Source of the DNA: Thiolinea disciformis DSM 14473
GTDB lineage: Bacteria > Pseudomonadota > Gammaproteobacteria > Thiotrichales > Thiotrichaceae
Assembly: GCF_000371925.1 (NCBI RefSeq)
Contig: NZ_AQVE01000005.1
Span: forward strand, 62,001-126,000
Length of the DNA: 64,000 nucleotides
Direction: 5' to 3'
This document shows positions 18,554 through 27,846 of the stretch, piece after piece (position 1 is the stretch's first letter; every line of letters begins with the position of its first letter). The translations under genes were made by a program, and so were the position numbers. The notes beneath the pieces were generated by a model. The model made no database searches and had not been told where the DNA came from. It was given only the letters and a program-made list of their open reading frames with translations.

Positions 18554-19534
18554 TCAAAAAGACTGTGGTTGTGTGGTTTTTACGGGTAGATTTTCCTGTA
18601 GTATATGACTGTGTGCGGGGACGCTATGCGTGAGCCAGACATTGCCGCCAATAACGGAATGATGCCCGATCGTAATATTGCCCAACACAGTAGCACCTGC
18701 ATAAATCACCACTTCATCCTCAAGCGTGGGATGACGTTGCAAACCTTTTTGTAAATTGCCGTGCAGATCACGCGGGAAACTCTTAGCGCCCAGTGTAACC
18801 GCTTGGTATAAACGCACCTGTTTGCCGATAATGGCGGTCTCGCCGATCACCACACCAGTGCCGTGATCAATAAAGAAACCTTCACCAATCGTGGCTCCAG
18901 GATGAATATCCACACCTGTTTCGGAATGAGCTACCTCACTAAGCATGCGTGCTAATAAAGGTAGTTCTTGTCGATACCACTGGTGTGCAATACGGTGATA
19001 CAACACTGCTTTGATACCGGGGTAACACATGAGTACCTCGTCCACACTGCGTGCGGCCGGATCACCTTTAAACGCGGCTAATACATCCTGATCTAATAAA
19101 CGACGAATAGTTGGCAATTGCACCGCAAAGGCTTGGGTGCGTTTAATCGCTTCTTGCTCAATAAAAGGATAATCAATAACCGCAGGCGGTTGATTTAAAT
19201 AAGCCTGATAAATTAACTCTAGGCGTACTTGGCTTAATAATTTGTTTAGAGCAATATCTAACTGCAAACCGACATAATAATCTTCCGCTTCTTGATGTAA
19301 ATCCGCCGAGCCTAAACGCATCGGAAATAAAGCATTAGATAAAATTTTTATAATTGACTGTACTATTTCCAAGACTGGCAAATTCCGTTTGCCTAAAAAC
19401 TGTGGGCGCTGTTGGGAATGACGCCATTGGGTTCTTAATTGATTTAATTCCGCAACAATAGTGGCTAGATGCCAATTAGCATTTTGATGTAATTCAGGTA
19501 GTAATTCAGAAAAATTATTTAAGGGTAAACTCAT
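18554..19534 (-). CDS. Serine O-acetyltransferase, EpsC/CysE-like
   Basis: 326 aa. The C-terminal half is a left-handed beta-helix acetyltransferase with hexapeptide repeats (SETGVDIHPGATIGEGFFIDHG, then VVIGETAIIGKQVRLYQAVTLGA). The catalytic His-Asp segment and the Lys-Ser loop (KSFPRD) are visible. The long helical N-terminal half (1-175) is that of EpsC-type enzymes, longer than E. coli CysE (273 aa). It makes O-acetylserine from serine and acetyl-CoA, the precursor of cysteine. Its place in the encapsulin operon, 18 bp after the rhodanese, is typical for family 2A and suggests it supplies cysteine for the encapsulated desulfurase. Confidence 0.92.
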   Translation of the reverse strand: MSLPLNNFSELLPELHQNANWHLATIVAELNQLRTQWRHSQQRPQFLGKRNLPVLEIVQSIIKILSNALFPMRLGSADLHQEAEDYYVGLQLDIALNKLLSQVRLELIYQAYLNQPPAVIDYPFIEQEAIKRTQAFAVQLPTIRRLLDQDVLAAFKGDPAARSVDEVLMCYPGIKAVLYHRIAHQWYRQELPLLARMLSEVAHSETGVDIHPGATIGEGFFIDHGTGVVIGETAIIGKQVRLYQAVTLGAKSFPRDLHGNLQKGLQRHPTLEDEVVIYAGATVLGNITIGHHSVIGGNVWLTHSVPAHSHILQENLPVKTTQPQSF

Positions 19535-19552
19535 GATCCATATCCTTATAGA

Positions 19553-20062
19553 TTAAGCTTGAGACCATGGCAGACCTGTGTAACGCCAACCACCACGCTT
19601 ACCGCGCTGCTGTTGCTCATTCATTTCACCTTCAAAACCTTCACTAATATTAAAGACATGTTTAAAACCTGCTTTAGTGGCAGCTTCCGCAGCTAAGGCA
19701 GAGCGTTTTCCGCTACGACATAACAATAAAATAACCTTATCTTTAGCGGCTTTTTGTTCTAATTCGCGTGTAAAACGGGGATTGCGCGTTAGGCTAGTTC
19801 CTGTCGCCCAAGCGACGTGTAAACTATTAGGGACTTGACCGACAAAAATTAATTCTTCTTTGGTTCGAACATCAATTAAAACAGCAAACTGCGACACTAC
19901 TAATTGCCATGCTTCTAAGGGTGTGATATGCCCCGCAAATAATAAACCTTGCTGTTGAGCTTCAGCACGTACCTGATTTAAAATCTGCTCAGCTTTTTCT
20001 TGATTTACAATTTCGACAGGTTTGGTATAAAAAACATTGCTAAGTGAATCGGCATTGCTCAC
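19553..20062 (-). CDS. Rhodanese-like sulfurtransferase of the encapsulin operon
   Basis: 169 aa from a GTG at 20062 with GGAG 10 nt upstream. The frame is open to 20206, but that part is A+T-rich and unlike the family, so I reject the longer version. The rhodanese domain (about 55-169) has an active-site loop CRSGKRS, with the Cys carrying the persulfide, and conserved AVLIDVRTKEE at its start. It opens the four-gene operon and probably accepts or relays sulfane sulfur released by the encapsulated desulfurase. The N-terminal ~45 residues are helical. Confidence 0.88.
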   Translation of the reverse strand: MSNADSLSNVFYTKPVEIVNQEKAEQILNQVRAEAQQQGLLFAGHITPLEAWQLVVSQFAVLIDVRTKEELIFVGQVPNSLHVAWATGTSLTRNPRFTRELEQKAAKDKVILLLCRSGKRSALAAEAATKAGFKHVFNISEGFEGEMNEQQQRGKRGGWRYTGLPWSQA

Positions 20063-20276
20063 GGCGTATTTTCTCCGATTAATTGATGCACACACCTTAA
20101 CAGGCTTTGTTTCAATAAAAAAACAACTTAAATTGCTTTGCTTATCGTGAAAAAGAATATTGAGTAGGCTATTCGTTCTTTTTAAGAATAAGTATATATA
20201 AACCATTTTTTACTATTTTTCTGACTCAGCCCAACCGATTTATAGTCGACATTCTATTTATCTAAGTACACAGTTC

Positions 20277-20870
20277 ATGGAAAATATTCTCATTGTTCCT
20301 GGTCTATACGGTAGCGGCTTACAACACTGGCAATCGTGGTTTGAGCATAAGGTCAGAAATTGTGTGCGTGTTGAACAACCTGATTGGGATAATCCGATTT
20401 TGTCTGAGTGGGTGAACACCTTCAATCGCTACATGGAGCAAGTACAAGGCAGGATTTGGATTGTCGCACATAGTTTCGGCTGTTTAACCACCATGGCAGC
20501 AGCACAGCAATATACCAACCGTATTGCAGGCGCCATGTTAGTTGCTCCTGCCAATCCTGAACGTTTTAATAGTGATGGCTTTCAAGAGAGCATTTTTTAT
20601 ATCTCGGCTCAGCGTTCGCTGACTTTGAAATTACCCCAACACTATCCGCAATTCCCCACGTTAGTTATTGCTAGTACTAATGACCCGTGGATGCCTTTAG
20701 AACAGGCAAAAAAATGGGCAGAACGTTGGGAAAGTGGTTTTATTAATGCAGGCGCAGTAGGCCATATTAATATTGCTTCTGGTCATGGCCCATGGTTAGA
20801 AGGTTTAGAATATTTTCAGCGCTTTAAAGCAGCACAACAGTATATCGTGCGAGGGGATATTGTATTCTAA
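20277..20870 (+). CDS. RBBP9/YdeN-family alpha/beta hydrolase
   Basis: 197 aa. The start ILIVPGLYGSGLQHWQSWFE is typical of the RBBP9/YdeN family of small serine hydrolases. The nucleophile elbow is AHSFGC (S66). The acid lies around STNDPWMPLE and the His in GAVGHINIASGHGPW. Substrate unknown. It is divergent from the encapsulin operon, sharing a 214-bp intergenic region. Confidence 0.88.
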   Translation: MENILIVPGLYGSGLQHWQSWFEHKVRNCVRVEQPDWDNPILSEWVNTFNRYMEQVQGRIWIVAHSFGCLTTMAAAQQYTNRIAGAMLVAPANPERFNSDGFQESIFYISAQRSLTLKLPQHYPQFPTLVIASTNDPWMPLEQAKKWAERWESGFINAGAVGHINIASGHGPWLEGLEYFQRFKAAQQYIVRGDIVF

Positions 20871-20887
20871 GCTGCATCAGCTACTAA

Positions 20888-20922
20888 AAACGCCGTGCTT
20901 AGTAGCACTAAACGCGGCGTTT
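20888..20922. terminator. Bidirectional terminator
   Basis: AAACGCCG (20888-20895) pairs with CGGCGTTT (20915-20922), and an inner GTGCT/AGCAC can extend the fold. A-rich on the left, T-rich on the right. It separates the convergent hydrolase and SH3 genes. Confidence 0.65.
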
Positions 20923-20941
20923 GCTATAAAGTCTATACAAA

Positions 20942-21409
20942 CTAATTAAGATTGGGTTGCTTCCAATAGGAACGCTCTTTCCAGTAATCTTGGCTAGAAA
21001 ATTTAGGGCGGAACATATCTTTAGTAGGACGCATAATGGGTTCGGCATCCTCAGTCATTCGTGTGTCAACGGCATCAACACTCGCCTTTGCCCCATCACT
21101 CATAGGCTTTAAGAACTGAGCATTCACCCAGCCTGTTTGCCCCATCCAAAATACTTCCGCCCAATTACCTTTGCGGCGACCGGTGGCAACAATAGTCAAA
21201 CCATTGTGAGGAATTTTGGCAACGACTGGATGCTGCATACCTGCACCGGCACGCATATTTAAGGTATCGCCTTGTGCAACATTAACGACTTTTTGCAAAT
21301 TGGCCGACTGTGGCTCATTTAGTTCAAGCGGTGCTGCATAGGCAGTAGCATTCAACAAAGCTGCAAATAGCAAAGTAGCAAAGGGTACAAAAAAGCGGTT
21401 CTGGCTCAT
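20942..21409 (-). CDS. Secreted SH3-domain protein
   Basis: 155 aa. A signal peptide (hydrophobic core FATLLFAALLNATAYA) is followed by a bacterial SH3 domain (about 38-100) with LNMRAGAGMQHPVVAKIP and GWVNAQFLKP. The SH3 region is similar to that of the 104-850 protein, but the cysteine-rich C-terminal domain is absent. The remaining tail (about 105-155) is polar and aromatic. It is probably periplasmic, with a peptidoglycan- or peptide-binding role; function unknown. Confidence 0.75.
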   Translation of the reverse strand: MSQNRFFVPFATLLFAALLNATAYAAPLELNEPQSANLQKVVNVAQGDTLNMRAGAGMQHPVVAKIPHNGLTIVATGRRKGNWAEVFWMGQTGWVNAQFLKPMSDGAKASVDAVDTRMTEDAEPIMRPTKDMFRPKFSSQDYWKERSYWKQPNLN

Positions 21410-21520
21410 AAAAAACTCCGTTTAAATAAAGCTGGACAGACGAGTGGAGCATTAAGTTCCCTACGCTCGTGCCATTTAAGTCTACCGCACCTGCTACCGT
21501 TAATCAGCTAATCTCCACCA

Positions 21521-22642
21521 TTACTTCACTGAACCTGCCAACATACCTCGTACTAAGTAGCGTTGTAGGCCAAAGAACACCATTAATGGTACAAAAATAG
21601 TCACAAATGCGGAAGCAGTTAGAATTTCCCAGTTCCCGCCTAAAGTACCTAACATGGCACGTAAGCGCGCAGTTAAGACTAACTGATCGTCACTACTACT
21701 TAAGAACACAATAGCCACTAACAAGTCGTTCCAAGTCCATAAGAACTGGAAAATAGCAAAGGATGCCAACGCTGGGAAAGATAAGGGTAATACAATGCGC
21801 TGAAAGATATTAAAGTGGGTTGCACCATCAACGCGCGCTGACTCCATAATTTCCTTCGGCAAGCCGACGATATAATTGCGCAGCAAATAAATCGCTAATG
21901 GCAAGCCAAAGCCCATATGGGCGAGCCAAACCCCTAAATAGGTCTTGGCCAGACCCACTTCATTATATAAGCGCAATAAAGGAATCAGGGACATTTGCAG
22001 CGGCACGACTAATAAACCGACCACCATTGCAATAATCAAAGAACGGCCAGGAAAGCGCATCCAGGCCAATGCGTAAGCGGCGTAGGCCGCCACTAAGATC
22101 GGAATAATGGTTGACGGAATTGCTACTGTGAGTGAATTAATAAAAGAGCGACCTAAGCCTTGTGCACTTAAGACTTCACGGTAATTATCAAGGGTAAAAC
22201 GGGGTGGGACTTCGGTAGTATAGAAAATACGTTTACCACGCCCTGCTTCAAAGGCAGTGGGTGAACTTAAACTATAAGAACCATCCGCATTAACCGTCAT
22301 GCTCTGATTATTACCTAAATCAGCAGTCTGCCCTGCTTGGAAAGCTTTAGGCTCTTGAGAGCGCACACCAAAAGCAGAAATAGGATGAGTGGTTTCTATC
22401 TTGCCTTTAAGGACATACTTGTCATCGATTACTTGCTGCTTATCAAGGTCATCGGTACGCGCAATTAAGGATTGTTCGGTAGTAGTTAGCGCTTTCCACC
22501 AACCATTCACCGAAATCTGGTTTTTGTCACGCAATGAAGACACTAATAAGCCAAAGGTTGGCACAACCCAAATAACGACTAACAATAGCACACTGAGTTG
22601 CATGGTGATATTGAGCAATTTCCCTTGCTTAGACCTAACCAT
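21521..22642 (-). CDS. Sugar ABC transporter permease, AglG/MalG-like
   Basis: 373 aa. Six membrane segments; the EAA loop that contacts the ATPase is ESARVDGATHFNIFQRIVLPLSFP. Between the first segment and the core there is an extracytoplasmic insert of roughly 100 residues (about 40-150), present in AglG-type alpha-glucoside permeases and absent from shorter MalG-like ones. It begins directly after the stop of the partner permease, last in the operon. No ATP-binding subunit follows in this window. Confidence 0.88.
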   Translation of the reverse strand: MVRSKQGKLLNITMQLSVLLLVVIWVVPTFGLLVSSLRDKNQISVNGWWKALTTTEQSLIARTDDLDKQQVIDDKYVLKGKIETTHPISAFGVRSQEPKAFQAGQTADLGNNQSMTVNADGSYSLSSPTAFEAGRGKRIFYTTEVPPRFTLDNYREVLSAQGLGRSFINSLTVAIPSTIIPILVAAYAAYALAWMRFPGRSLIIAMVVGLLVVPLQMSLIPLLRLYNEVGLAKTYLGVWLAHMGFGLPLAIYLLRNYIVGLPKEIMESARVDGATHFNIFQRIVLPLSFPALASFAIFQFLWTWNDLLVAIVFLSSSDDQLVLTARLRAMLGTLGGNWEILTASAFVTIFVPLMVFFGLQRYLVRGMLAGSVK

Positions 22643-23653
22643 TTACTGCCCCTCCATTTCTTGATTAGCGCGGCGAATATTCCAAATCATGATGGGAATG
22701 ACCAGCAGCATAATAATCACCGCAATCGCAGCACCACGCCCAAAATCACCACCACCACGGAACATCCAGTCATACATCATATTCGCCAGTACTTGGGTAT
22801 TCCACTGACCATTCGTCATGGCTAAAACAATATCAAATACCTTCAGAACGGTAATAGTAATGGTCGTCCATACGACAGCAATGGTTCCCCAAATTTGTGG
22901 AACCATGATGCGAAAGAAAATCTGCATCCCATTAGCGCCATCAATCACAGCTGCTTCTAAGGTTTCCTCAGAAATACCCCGTAAAGCTGCTGACAAGATC
23001 ACCATTGCAAAGCCAGTCTGAATCCAGATCAAAATAACCATTAAAAAAAGGTTATTCCAAAATGGCAAGGTGATCCACGGTTCTGGTGTACCTCCAAAAA
23101 ACTGCACAACAGCATTTAATAGGCCAATTTGCTCGCCTTCAGCCCGATAATCATAAACAAACTTCCAAATAATCGATGCACCCACGAAGGAAATTGCCAT
23201 TGGCATAAACACTAGACTTTTAGCGATATTGCCCCACCAAATACGATCGGTCATGGCAGCAATAATCAAACCGAAAAAGGTTGATAAGGCTGGAACGATT
23301 AATAGCCACAACATATTGTTTTTGAAAGCGCGCCAAAACTCAGCATCACTTAATAGCCACGTATAATTGCTGAAACCTACAAAATGCTCGCCATTGCGGT
23401 CGTAGAAAGAGAGGCGAATTGAGTCAACAGCGGGATAAACTAGATATAAGCCTAGGGCTAATAAAGCGGGTCCCAAAAAAAGCCAAGGGCGAATAGCATT
23501 GGTAATGCGTAGATTACGCGCCGTTTTCGCGTGGCTATCAGTGGTGAGTGGAAAAAGTTTATCAAGTAGTAAGTTGGAACCGTAAAAATAAAACGCTGCA
23601 CCAAATAAACCTAATGCAACGGTGATAAAAGCGTAGAAAAGCTGTAGTGCCAT
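22643..23653 (-). CDS. Sugar ABC transporter permease, AglF/MalF-like
   Basis: 336 aa. An N-terminal helix, then the core permease with the EAA loop EAAVIDGANGMQIFFRIMVPQIW. AglF-like by length and order. A strong AGGAGG precedes the start. It is separated from the binding-protein gene by a long perfect hairpin that probably lowers its expression relative to that gene. The partner permease follows without a gap. Confidence 0.88.
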   Translation of the reverse strand: MALQLFYAFITVALGLFGAAFYFYGSNLLLDKLFPLTTDSHAKTARNLRITNAIRPWLFLGPALLALGLYLVYPAVDSIRLSFYDRNGEHFVGFSNYTWLLSDAEFWRAFKNNMLWLLIVPALSTFFGLIIAAMTDRIWWGNIAKSLVFMPMAISFVGASIIWKFVYDYRAEGEQIGLLNAVVQFFGGTPEPWITLPFWNNLFLMVILIWIQTGFAMVILSAALRGISEETLEAAVIDGANGMQIFFRIMVPQIWGTIAVVWTTITITVLKVFDIVLAMTNGQWNTQVLANMMYDWMFRGGGDFGRGAAIAVIIMLLVIPIMIWNIRRANQEMEGQ

Positions 23654-23682
23654 ATGCCTCCTCCTTTAGGTAAAGTCGTCTT

Positions 23683-23718
23683 AAAACCATCTCAATTCTA
23701 GACAGGAATTGAGATGGT
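23683..23718 (-). terminator. Intercistronic hairpin between binding-protein and permease genes
   Basis: A perfect 13-bp stem (ACCATCTCAATTC 23686-23698 with its complement 23706-23718) and a 7-nt loop. On the minus strand TTTT follows (down to about 23683). It can act as a partial terminator or protect the upstream mRNA end, giving excess binding protein, as known for malE-malF. Confidence 0.7.
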
Positions 23719-23749
23719 GAAAGGACTTTATATCATCCAACTCATGGAT

Positions 23750-25123
23750 CTATTTCTTAAGCGCATCCCATGTTTTTTGGATACTAGCACCGACTTCTTT
23801 AGAGTCCTTGCCACCCACATAATCAATCATGCCAGTCCAGAATGCACCAGCACCGATTTTACCCGGCATTAAATCTGAACCGTCAAAGCGGAAGGTAGTC
23901 GCATCTAATAGAATTTGACCTTGCTTCTTCAAGGTATCATTGGCATAAGCATCCGCATTCACACCTTTAAACGGTGTTAAGAAGCCCGATTGTGCCATCC
24001 ACACTTCATGCGCAATTGGGGTTTTCAAGAAATCAATTAAAGCTCGTGCGCCCTTAGACTCTTTAGTAATCGCAAATAGCGTACCAGCACCTAATACGGG
24101 TTTACCGAGGTCTTTTTCTTTATAAGCAGGGAAATAGAAGAAATCTGCATCTTCACCCAATTTTGTGCCTTCAGGAAAGAAGGTGGAGACGAAAGAAGCT
24201 TGACGATGTAAATAACACTTAGGCGGTGAAGCAAATAGACCTTTAGGGCTATCGCGGAAATCCGTAGACGCTACACCACTTGCACCACCATCAGCAAACT
24301 TTGGATTACGTGCAAACCAACCAAATTCATCAATTGCGCCTGTCACAGCAGCGTCATCGAATTTGACCTCATTTTTAACCCACTTATCATACACATCTGG
24401 TTTTTGAGTGCGCAGCATGAGGTCTTCAACCCAATCTGTTGCTGGCCAGCCTGTTGCATCCCCAGAACCCAAACCAATACACCAAGGTGTATGCCCATCA
24501 GCGACCATTTTTTCGGTTAATGCTTTCAGGTCTTCCATGCTTTCTGGAACTTTATAACCCGCATCTTCGAAGTTCTCTGGCGAATACCAAACCAAAGACT
24601 TCAAATCGACTTTAAAGAAAAAGCCGTAGAAATCATCCTTGCCTTCTTTATTTTTATAGGTACCTAAATCAACCCATGATTGGCCTGCTGAGTAATTATC
24701 CTTCACCCAGTTTTTGGTGTCATCACCTAAGGGGGTCAATAAACCTTTAGCGGCCAAGTCAGATGCCAAGCCGGGCTGTGGGAAAATAGCAATATTTGAA
24801 GCACTACCGGCTTGAGTATCAATCACAATTTTTTGCTCAAAAGAGTTCGAGCCAGTGTATTCAACCTCAGCGCCAGTCGCCTGACGGAAATACTCTAGAA
24901 CACTTTCGATTAAATCTTTATCTGCACCTACCCAAGGACCAAAAACAGTAATTTTTTCCCCTTTCAGATCGGTCTTTTTTAAAGCCTCATAACTATCCCA
25001 GTGAAAACGCTTTGTATCCTCGCCCGGCTTAAACTTCAAATCAGCTGCCTGTGCACTAACGCCTAGACTCAGCATCGCTGCCAAGCAAACGCTTAACAAA
25101 GACTTCTTGGGAAACTTGCCCAT
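23750..25123 (-). CDS. Sugar ABC transporter substrate-binding protein, AglE-like
   Basis: 457 aa from the ATG at 25123, which has GAGGAG upstream; a GTG 15 bp earlier lies in that ribosome site. A signal peptide (KKSLLSVCLAAMLSLGVSAQA) is followed by an extracellular solute-binding family 1 domain: ITVFGPWVGADKDLIESVLEYF, WYSPENFEDAGYKVPESMEDL and TGWPATDWVEDL. The pattern, with an aromatic-rich binding face, is most like the alpha-glucoside binder AglE. It is the first gene of the operon and lies downstream of two LacI-type palindromes. Confidence 0.88.
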   Translation of the reverse strand: MGKFPKKSLLSVCLAAMLSLGVSAQAADLKFKPGEDTKRFHWDSYEALKKTDLKGEKITVFGPWVGADKDLIESVLEYFRQATGAEVEYTGSNSFEQKIVIDTQAGSASNIAIFPQPGLASDLAAKGLLTPLGDDTKNWVKDNYSAGQSWVDLGTYKNKEGKDDFYGFFFKVDLKSLVWYSPENFEDAGYKVPESMEDLKALTEKMVADGHTPWCIGLGSGDATGWPATDWVEDLMLRTQKPDVYDKWVKNEVKFDDAAVTGAIDEFGWFARNPKFADGGASGVASTDFRDSPKGLFASPPKCYLHRQASFVSTFFPEGTKLGEDADFFYFPAYKEKDLGKPVLGAGTLFAITKESKGARALIDFLKTPIAHEVWMAQSGFLTPFKGVNADAYANDTLKKQGQILLDATTFRFDGSDLMPGKIGAGAFWTGMIDYVGGKDSKEVGASIQKTWDALKK

Positions 25124-25170
25124 TGTGACTCTCCTCACTTTTAAAAAACATTGACCCGCGACACGACACT

Positions 25171-25182
25171 CAAAGCGCTTTG
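25171..25182. promoter_or_regulatory. LacI-family operator (proximal)
   Basis: A perfect 12-bp palindrome CAAAGCGCTTTG, 48 bp upstream of the sugar binding-protein start, with the central CG typical of LacI-type operators (for example AglR-like). No LacI-family gene is in the window. Confidence 0.65.
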
Positions 25183-25346
25183 AATTTTTGCATTAGGTGT
25201 TGGTGCATAAATCTAAGATTAACCAATTTAGCAACAATAGGTCAACGTGTTTTATCAAGCCTGACTTTGATAAAATAGAAGATTCCAAGAAGAGAGCAAC
25301 TTAAAACGATTAGATTAAATTTTAAACACCTGCTTAGTCCTAAATT

Positions 25347-25357
25347 GAAGCGCTTTG
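25347..25357. promoter_or_regulatory. LacI-family operator (distal)
   Basis: GAAGCGCTTTG repeats the core of the 25171 palindrome (AAGCGCTT is exact). It lies 176 bp away and could support looping by a tetrameric repressor. A further half-site-like AAAGCG is at about 25372. Confidence 0.5.
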
Positions 25358-25392
25358 GAAAAATTATTAGTAAAGCGCAGAAGACTTATAAA

Positions 25393-26112
25393 CTATTTTT
25401 TACGTAGCAGCTCTTGATAAGCCTTTTCTACCTCATCTTTTTCGCGTGTTTTCTCGGCTAAACGCGCCTCACGCTGCTTCAACAAGAACTCCAAACGCTC
25501 ACGACGTTGCATGAACTCGGTCTGCATTTTATACTCTTCTTCGAAGTTCTGCTGGATGGCCGTCGCATACGTTTCTAATTCTTTCTTTTTTTCAGCAATT
25601 AACTCTTGCAGCTTCTTTTTATTACTTTCTGAGGGGGTTTTAGCCAATTGCTGTTCAGAAACCTCGATTTCTTTATTCAGCTTAGGTTTGAACGCTTCCA
25701 AGAGTTTACGACGATCTCTGACCAAATCGATACGCACATTATAAAACTCATCCAATTGCTCTAAGCTTTCATAAGTGCCTAATAAACCGGAATCCTCAAT
25801 GCGTAACTGATCATCCGCTAAACGTCGCGCCGTTGCTTGATCTTTAAGATATTTTTCCTCAGCAATCTCCTGCGGCGTTTTATTGGGTGCAATTTGTTTG
25901 ACGACATAGCCCGTTGGTGACAACTCAACATGGCCTGTTGTTTTTAGCTGACTAGGGATGTCATAGGAGTAATTTACCCTACCATTTTCATCCACCCAAC
26001 GTAACAAGGGGCCAGCATAAGCGCTAGTGATAGATGCGCCAAGCACCAAAGTAACGGACATAAAACGGAGTGCTATAGAATGATTTTTCATATTATGTGC
26101 CATTGTTAGCAT
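25393..26112 (-). CDS. DUF4124 domain protein with long coiled coil
   Basis: 239 aa; an in-frame ATG at residue 8 (26091) is an alternative start and would give a cleaner signal peptide ending near SAYA. A DUF4124 domain (about 33-75) begins LLRWVDENGRVNYSYDIP. It is followed by a charged helical coiled-coil region (about 80-239) rich in Glu/Lys/Arg. It should be periplasmic. DUF4124 proteins are common in gammaproteobacteria; their function is not established. Confidence 0.78.
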   Translation of the reverse strand: MLTMAHNMKNHSIALRFMSVTLVLGASITSAYAGPLLRWVDENGRVNYSYDIPSQLKTTGHVELSPTGYVVKQIAPNKTPQEIAEEKYLKDQATARRLADDQLRIEDSGLLGTYESLEQLDEFYNVRIDLVRDRRKLLEAFKPKLNKEIEVSEQQLAKTPSESNKKKLQELIAEKKKELETYATAIQQNFEEEYKMQTEFMQRRERLEFLLKQREARLAEKTREKDEVEKAYQELLRKK

Positions 26113-26159
26113 TGTTATTTTTCTTTGTTTTTTATCACGTTAGCTTTAAAAAAACCACT

Positions 26160-27233
26160 TTAATCGCCAGTCGGTATAGGTGTTTTAGCAGGCTTACCTG
26201 CCTCTTCTACCACCAGTTCAGGAACGAGATAACCCGAAATTTGACTGCGTAATTGCCGTATAAGTTGCTGTGCCTCGACCAGCGGTAGTGCAAAATGTGC
26301 CGCACCTTGCACCTTATCTAAATAATGTAAGTAATAAGGCAGAATCGAATGCGCTATTAACGCTTCACTCAACGCCTTTAGCGCCACTACTGAATCATTC
26401 ACACCGCGCAATAAGACACTCTGGTTCAGCAAAATCACACCGGAACGCCGTAACCGCTGAAAAGCAGTGGCAATGGCCTCGCCTTCTAACTCTTGTGCAT
26501 GATTAGCATGAACCACGAGCACTAGCTGTAACTGCAAAGCTTGTAAGCCATTGATAAAACTCTCATCAATGCGCTCAGGCAAAACAATCGGCAAGCGCGA
26601 ATGAATCCGAATCCGCTTTAAGTGTTTAATAGTCTCAAGTTTGTGGCACAAATCGAATAGCCTTTGATCGGATAGCACTAAAGGATCACCGCCACTTAAA
26701 ATGACCTCATCTACCTCGGGGTGTGCAGCCAGATAATCCCAAGCAGCCTGCCAATGATTCCGACTGGCGGTAGCTTCGCTATAGGGGAAGTGACGGCGAA
26801 AACAATAGCGGCAATGAATGGCACAAGCGCCGGTAGTAACTAATAGCACACGGTTATAGTATTTATGTAGCACACCTTCACTTACTAAGGCGTGCTGATC
26901 ACCCACCGGATCGACTCCGTAATCAGCAATACTTATTAGTTCCTCCGTTAAAGGTAAAACTTGGCGTAATAAAGGATCGGACCAATCGGCTTTACGCATC
27001 CGTGCTAGATAACTCTGTGTCACTAGCGTGCTAAATGATTGTGCTGCCTCACGGCTGACCCACGGCGCTGGTGGCAACTCCAACAAACGAATCAGTTCAA
27101 GCGGATCACGCACCGCATTGGCTAATTGACGTTGCCAAGCGCTAGGCATGTCACAACCTGAAGGAATAGCATCACTGAAGAGAGGAAAGGTTAAATTTTT
27201 TGTCTGATTTTTTTGAGCAATTCCGGTTATCAT
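26160..27233 (-). CDS. epmB: EF-P beta-lysylation protein EpmB (lysine 2,3-aminomutase-like)
   Basis: 357 aa. A radical SAM enzyme with the cluster motif CAIHCRYCFRR (C137, C141, C144) and EVILSGGDPLVL, typical of the lysine 2,3-aminomutase family. In gammaproteobacteria EpmB converts (S)-alpha-lysine to (R)-beta-lysine for attachment to EF-P. It is divergent from efp across 43 bp, which supports the assignment over a catabolic aminomutase. The N-terminus (about residues 29-65) has the EpmB-like WQRQLANAVRDPLELIRLLEL. Confidence 0.95.
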   Translation of the reverse strand: MITGIAQKNQTKNLTFPLFSDAIPSGCDMPSAWQRQLANAVRDPLELIRLLELPPAPWVSREAAQSFSTLVTQSYLARMRKADWSDPLLRQVLPLTEELISIADYGVDPVGDQHALVSEGVLHKYYNRVLLVTTGACAIHCRYCFRRHFPYSEATASRNHWQAAWDYLAAHPEVDEVILSGGDPLVLSDQRLFDLCHKLETIKHLKRIRIHSRLPIVLPERIDESFINGLQALQLQLVLVVHANHAQELEGEAIATAFQRLRRSGVILLNQSVLLRGVNDSVVALKALSEALIAHSILPYYLHYLDKVQGAAHFALPLVEAQQLIRQLRSQISGYLVPELVVEEAGKPAKTPIPTGD

Positions 27234-27276
27234 ACACGCCTTTTAAAATTGAGTAATTTTTGGAGCAAGCTTAATC

Positions 27277-27846
27277 ATGGCCAGTTATAACACTAGCGAA
27301 TTCCGTTCGGGGCTAAAACTGATTATTGATGGTGATCCTTATACCATCGTTGAGAATGAATTTGTAAAGCCTGGTAAAGGCCAAGCCTTTAACCGCGTTC
27401 GGGTACGCAATCTTAAAACAGGCCGCACGGTTGAGAAAACATGGAAGTCAGGGGATAGCGTTGAAGCGGCTGATGTCATGGATCGTGAAATGGAATTTCT
27501 CTATCACGACGGTGAATTCTGGCATTTCATGGCGACCGATGGTTCTTTCGAGCAAGTAGGCGCAACCGAAGCAGCAGTGGCCGATTGCTCAAAGTGGCTC
27601 AAAGGCAATGAAATCTGCATGGTTACCTTATGGAATGATGCACCTTTAACGATTACACCGCCTAACTTTGTTGAGCTGAAAATCGTCGAAACGGATCCGG
27701 GTGTGAAAGGTGATACGGCCAGTGGAGGTACAAAACCAGCGCGTTTAGAAACGGGTGCTGTGGTTAAAGTACCTTTATACATGGAACAAGACGAAATTTT
27801 GAAAATCGACACTCGTACTGGCGAATACGTTTCTCGCGTTAAGTAA
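27277..27846 (+). CDS. efp: Elongation factor P
   Basis: 189 aa, full length. EF-P relieves ribosome stalling at polyproline stretches. The modification loop [12 protein letters not shown] carries K34, the residue that receives beta-lysine. Ribosome site GGAG is about 12 nt before the ATG. The last base of its stop is the first base of the epmA start (27846), so translation is coupled. Confidence 0.97.
   Translation: MASYNTSEFRSGLKLIIDGDPYTIVENEFVKPGKGQAFNRVRVRNLKTGRTVEKTWKSGDSVEAADVMDREMEFLYHDGEFWHFMATDGSFEQVGATEAAVADCSKWLKGNEICMVTLWNDAPLTITPPNFVELKIVETDPGVKGDTASGGTKPARLETGAVVKVPLYMEQDEILKIDTRTGEYVSRVK

Noticed and set aside
20063-20206. N-terminal 48-residue extension of the rhodanese
   Set aside because: A+T-rich, unlike the family, and the GTG at 20062 has GGAG upstream.
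26160-27233. Catabolic lysine 2,3-aminomutase
   Set aside because: Length and position next to efp-epmA indicate EpmB.
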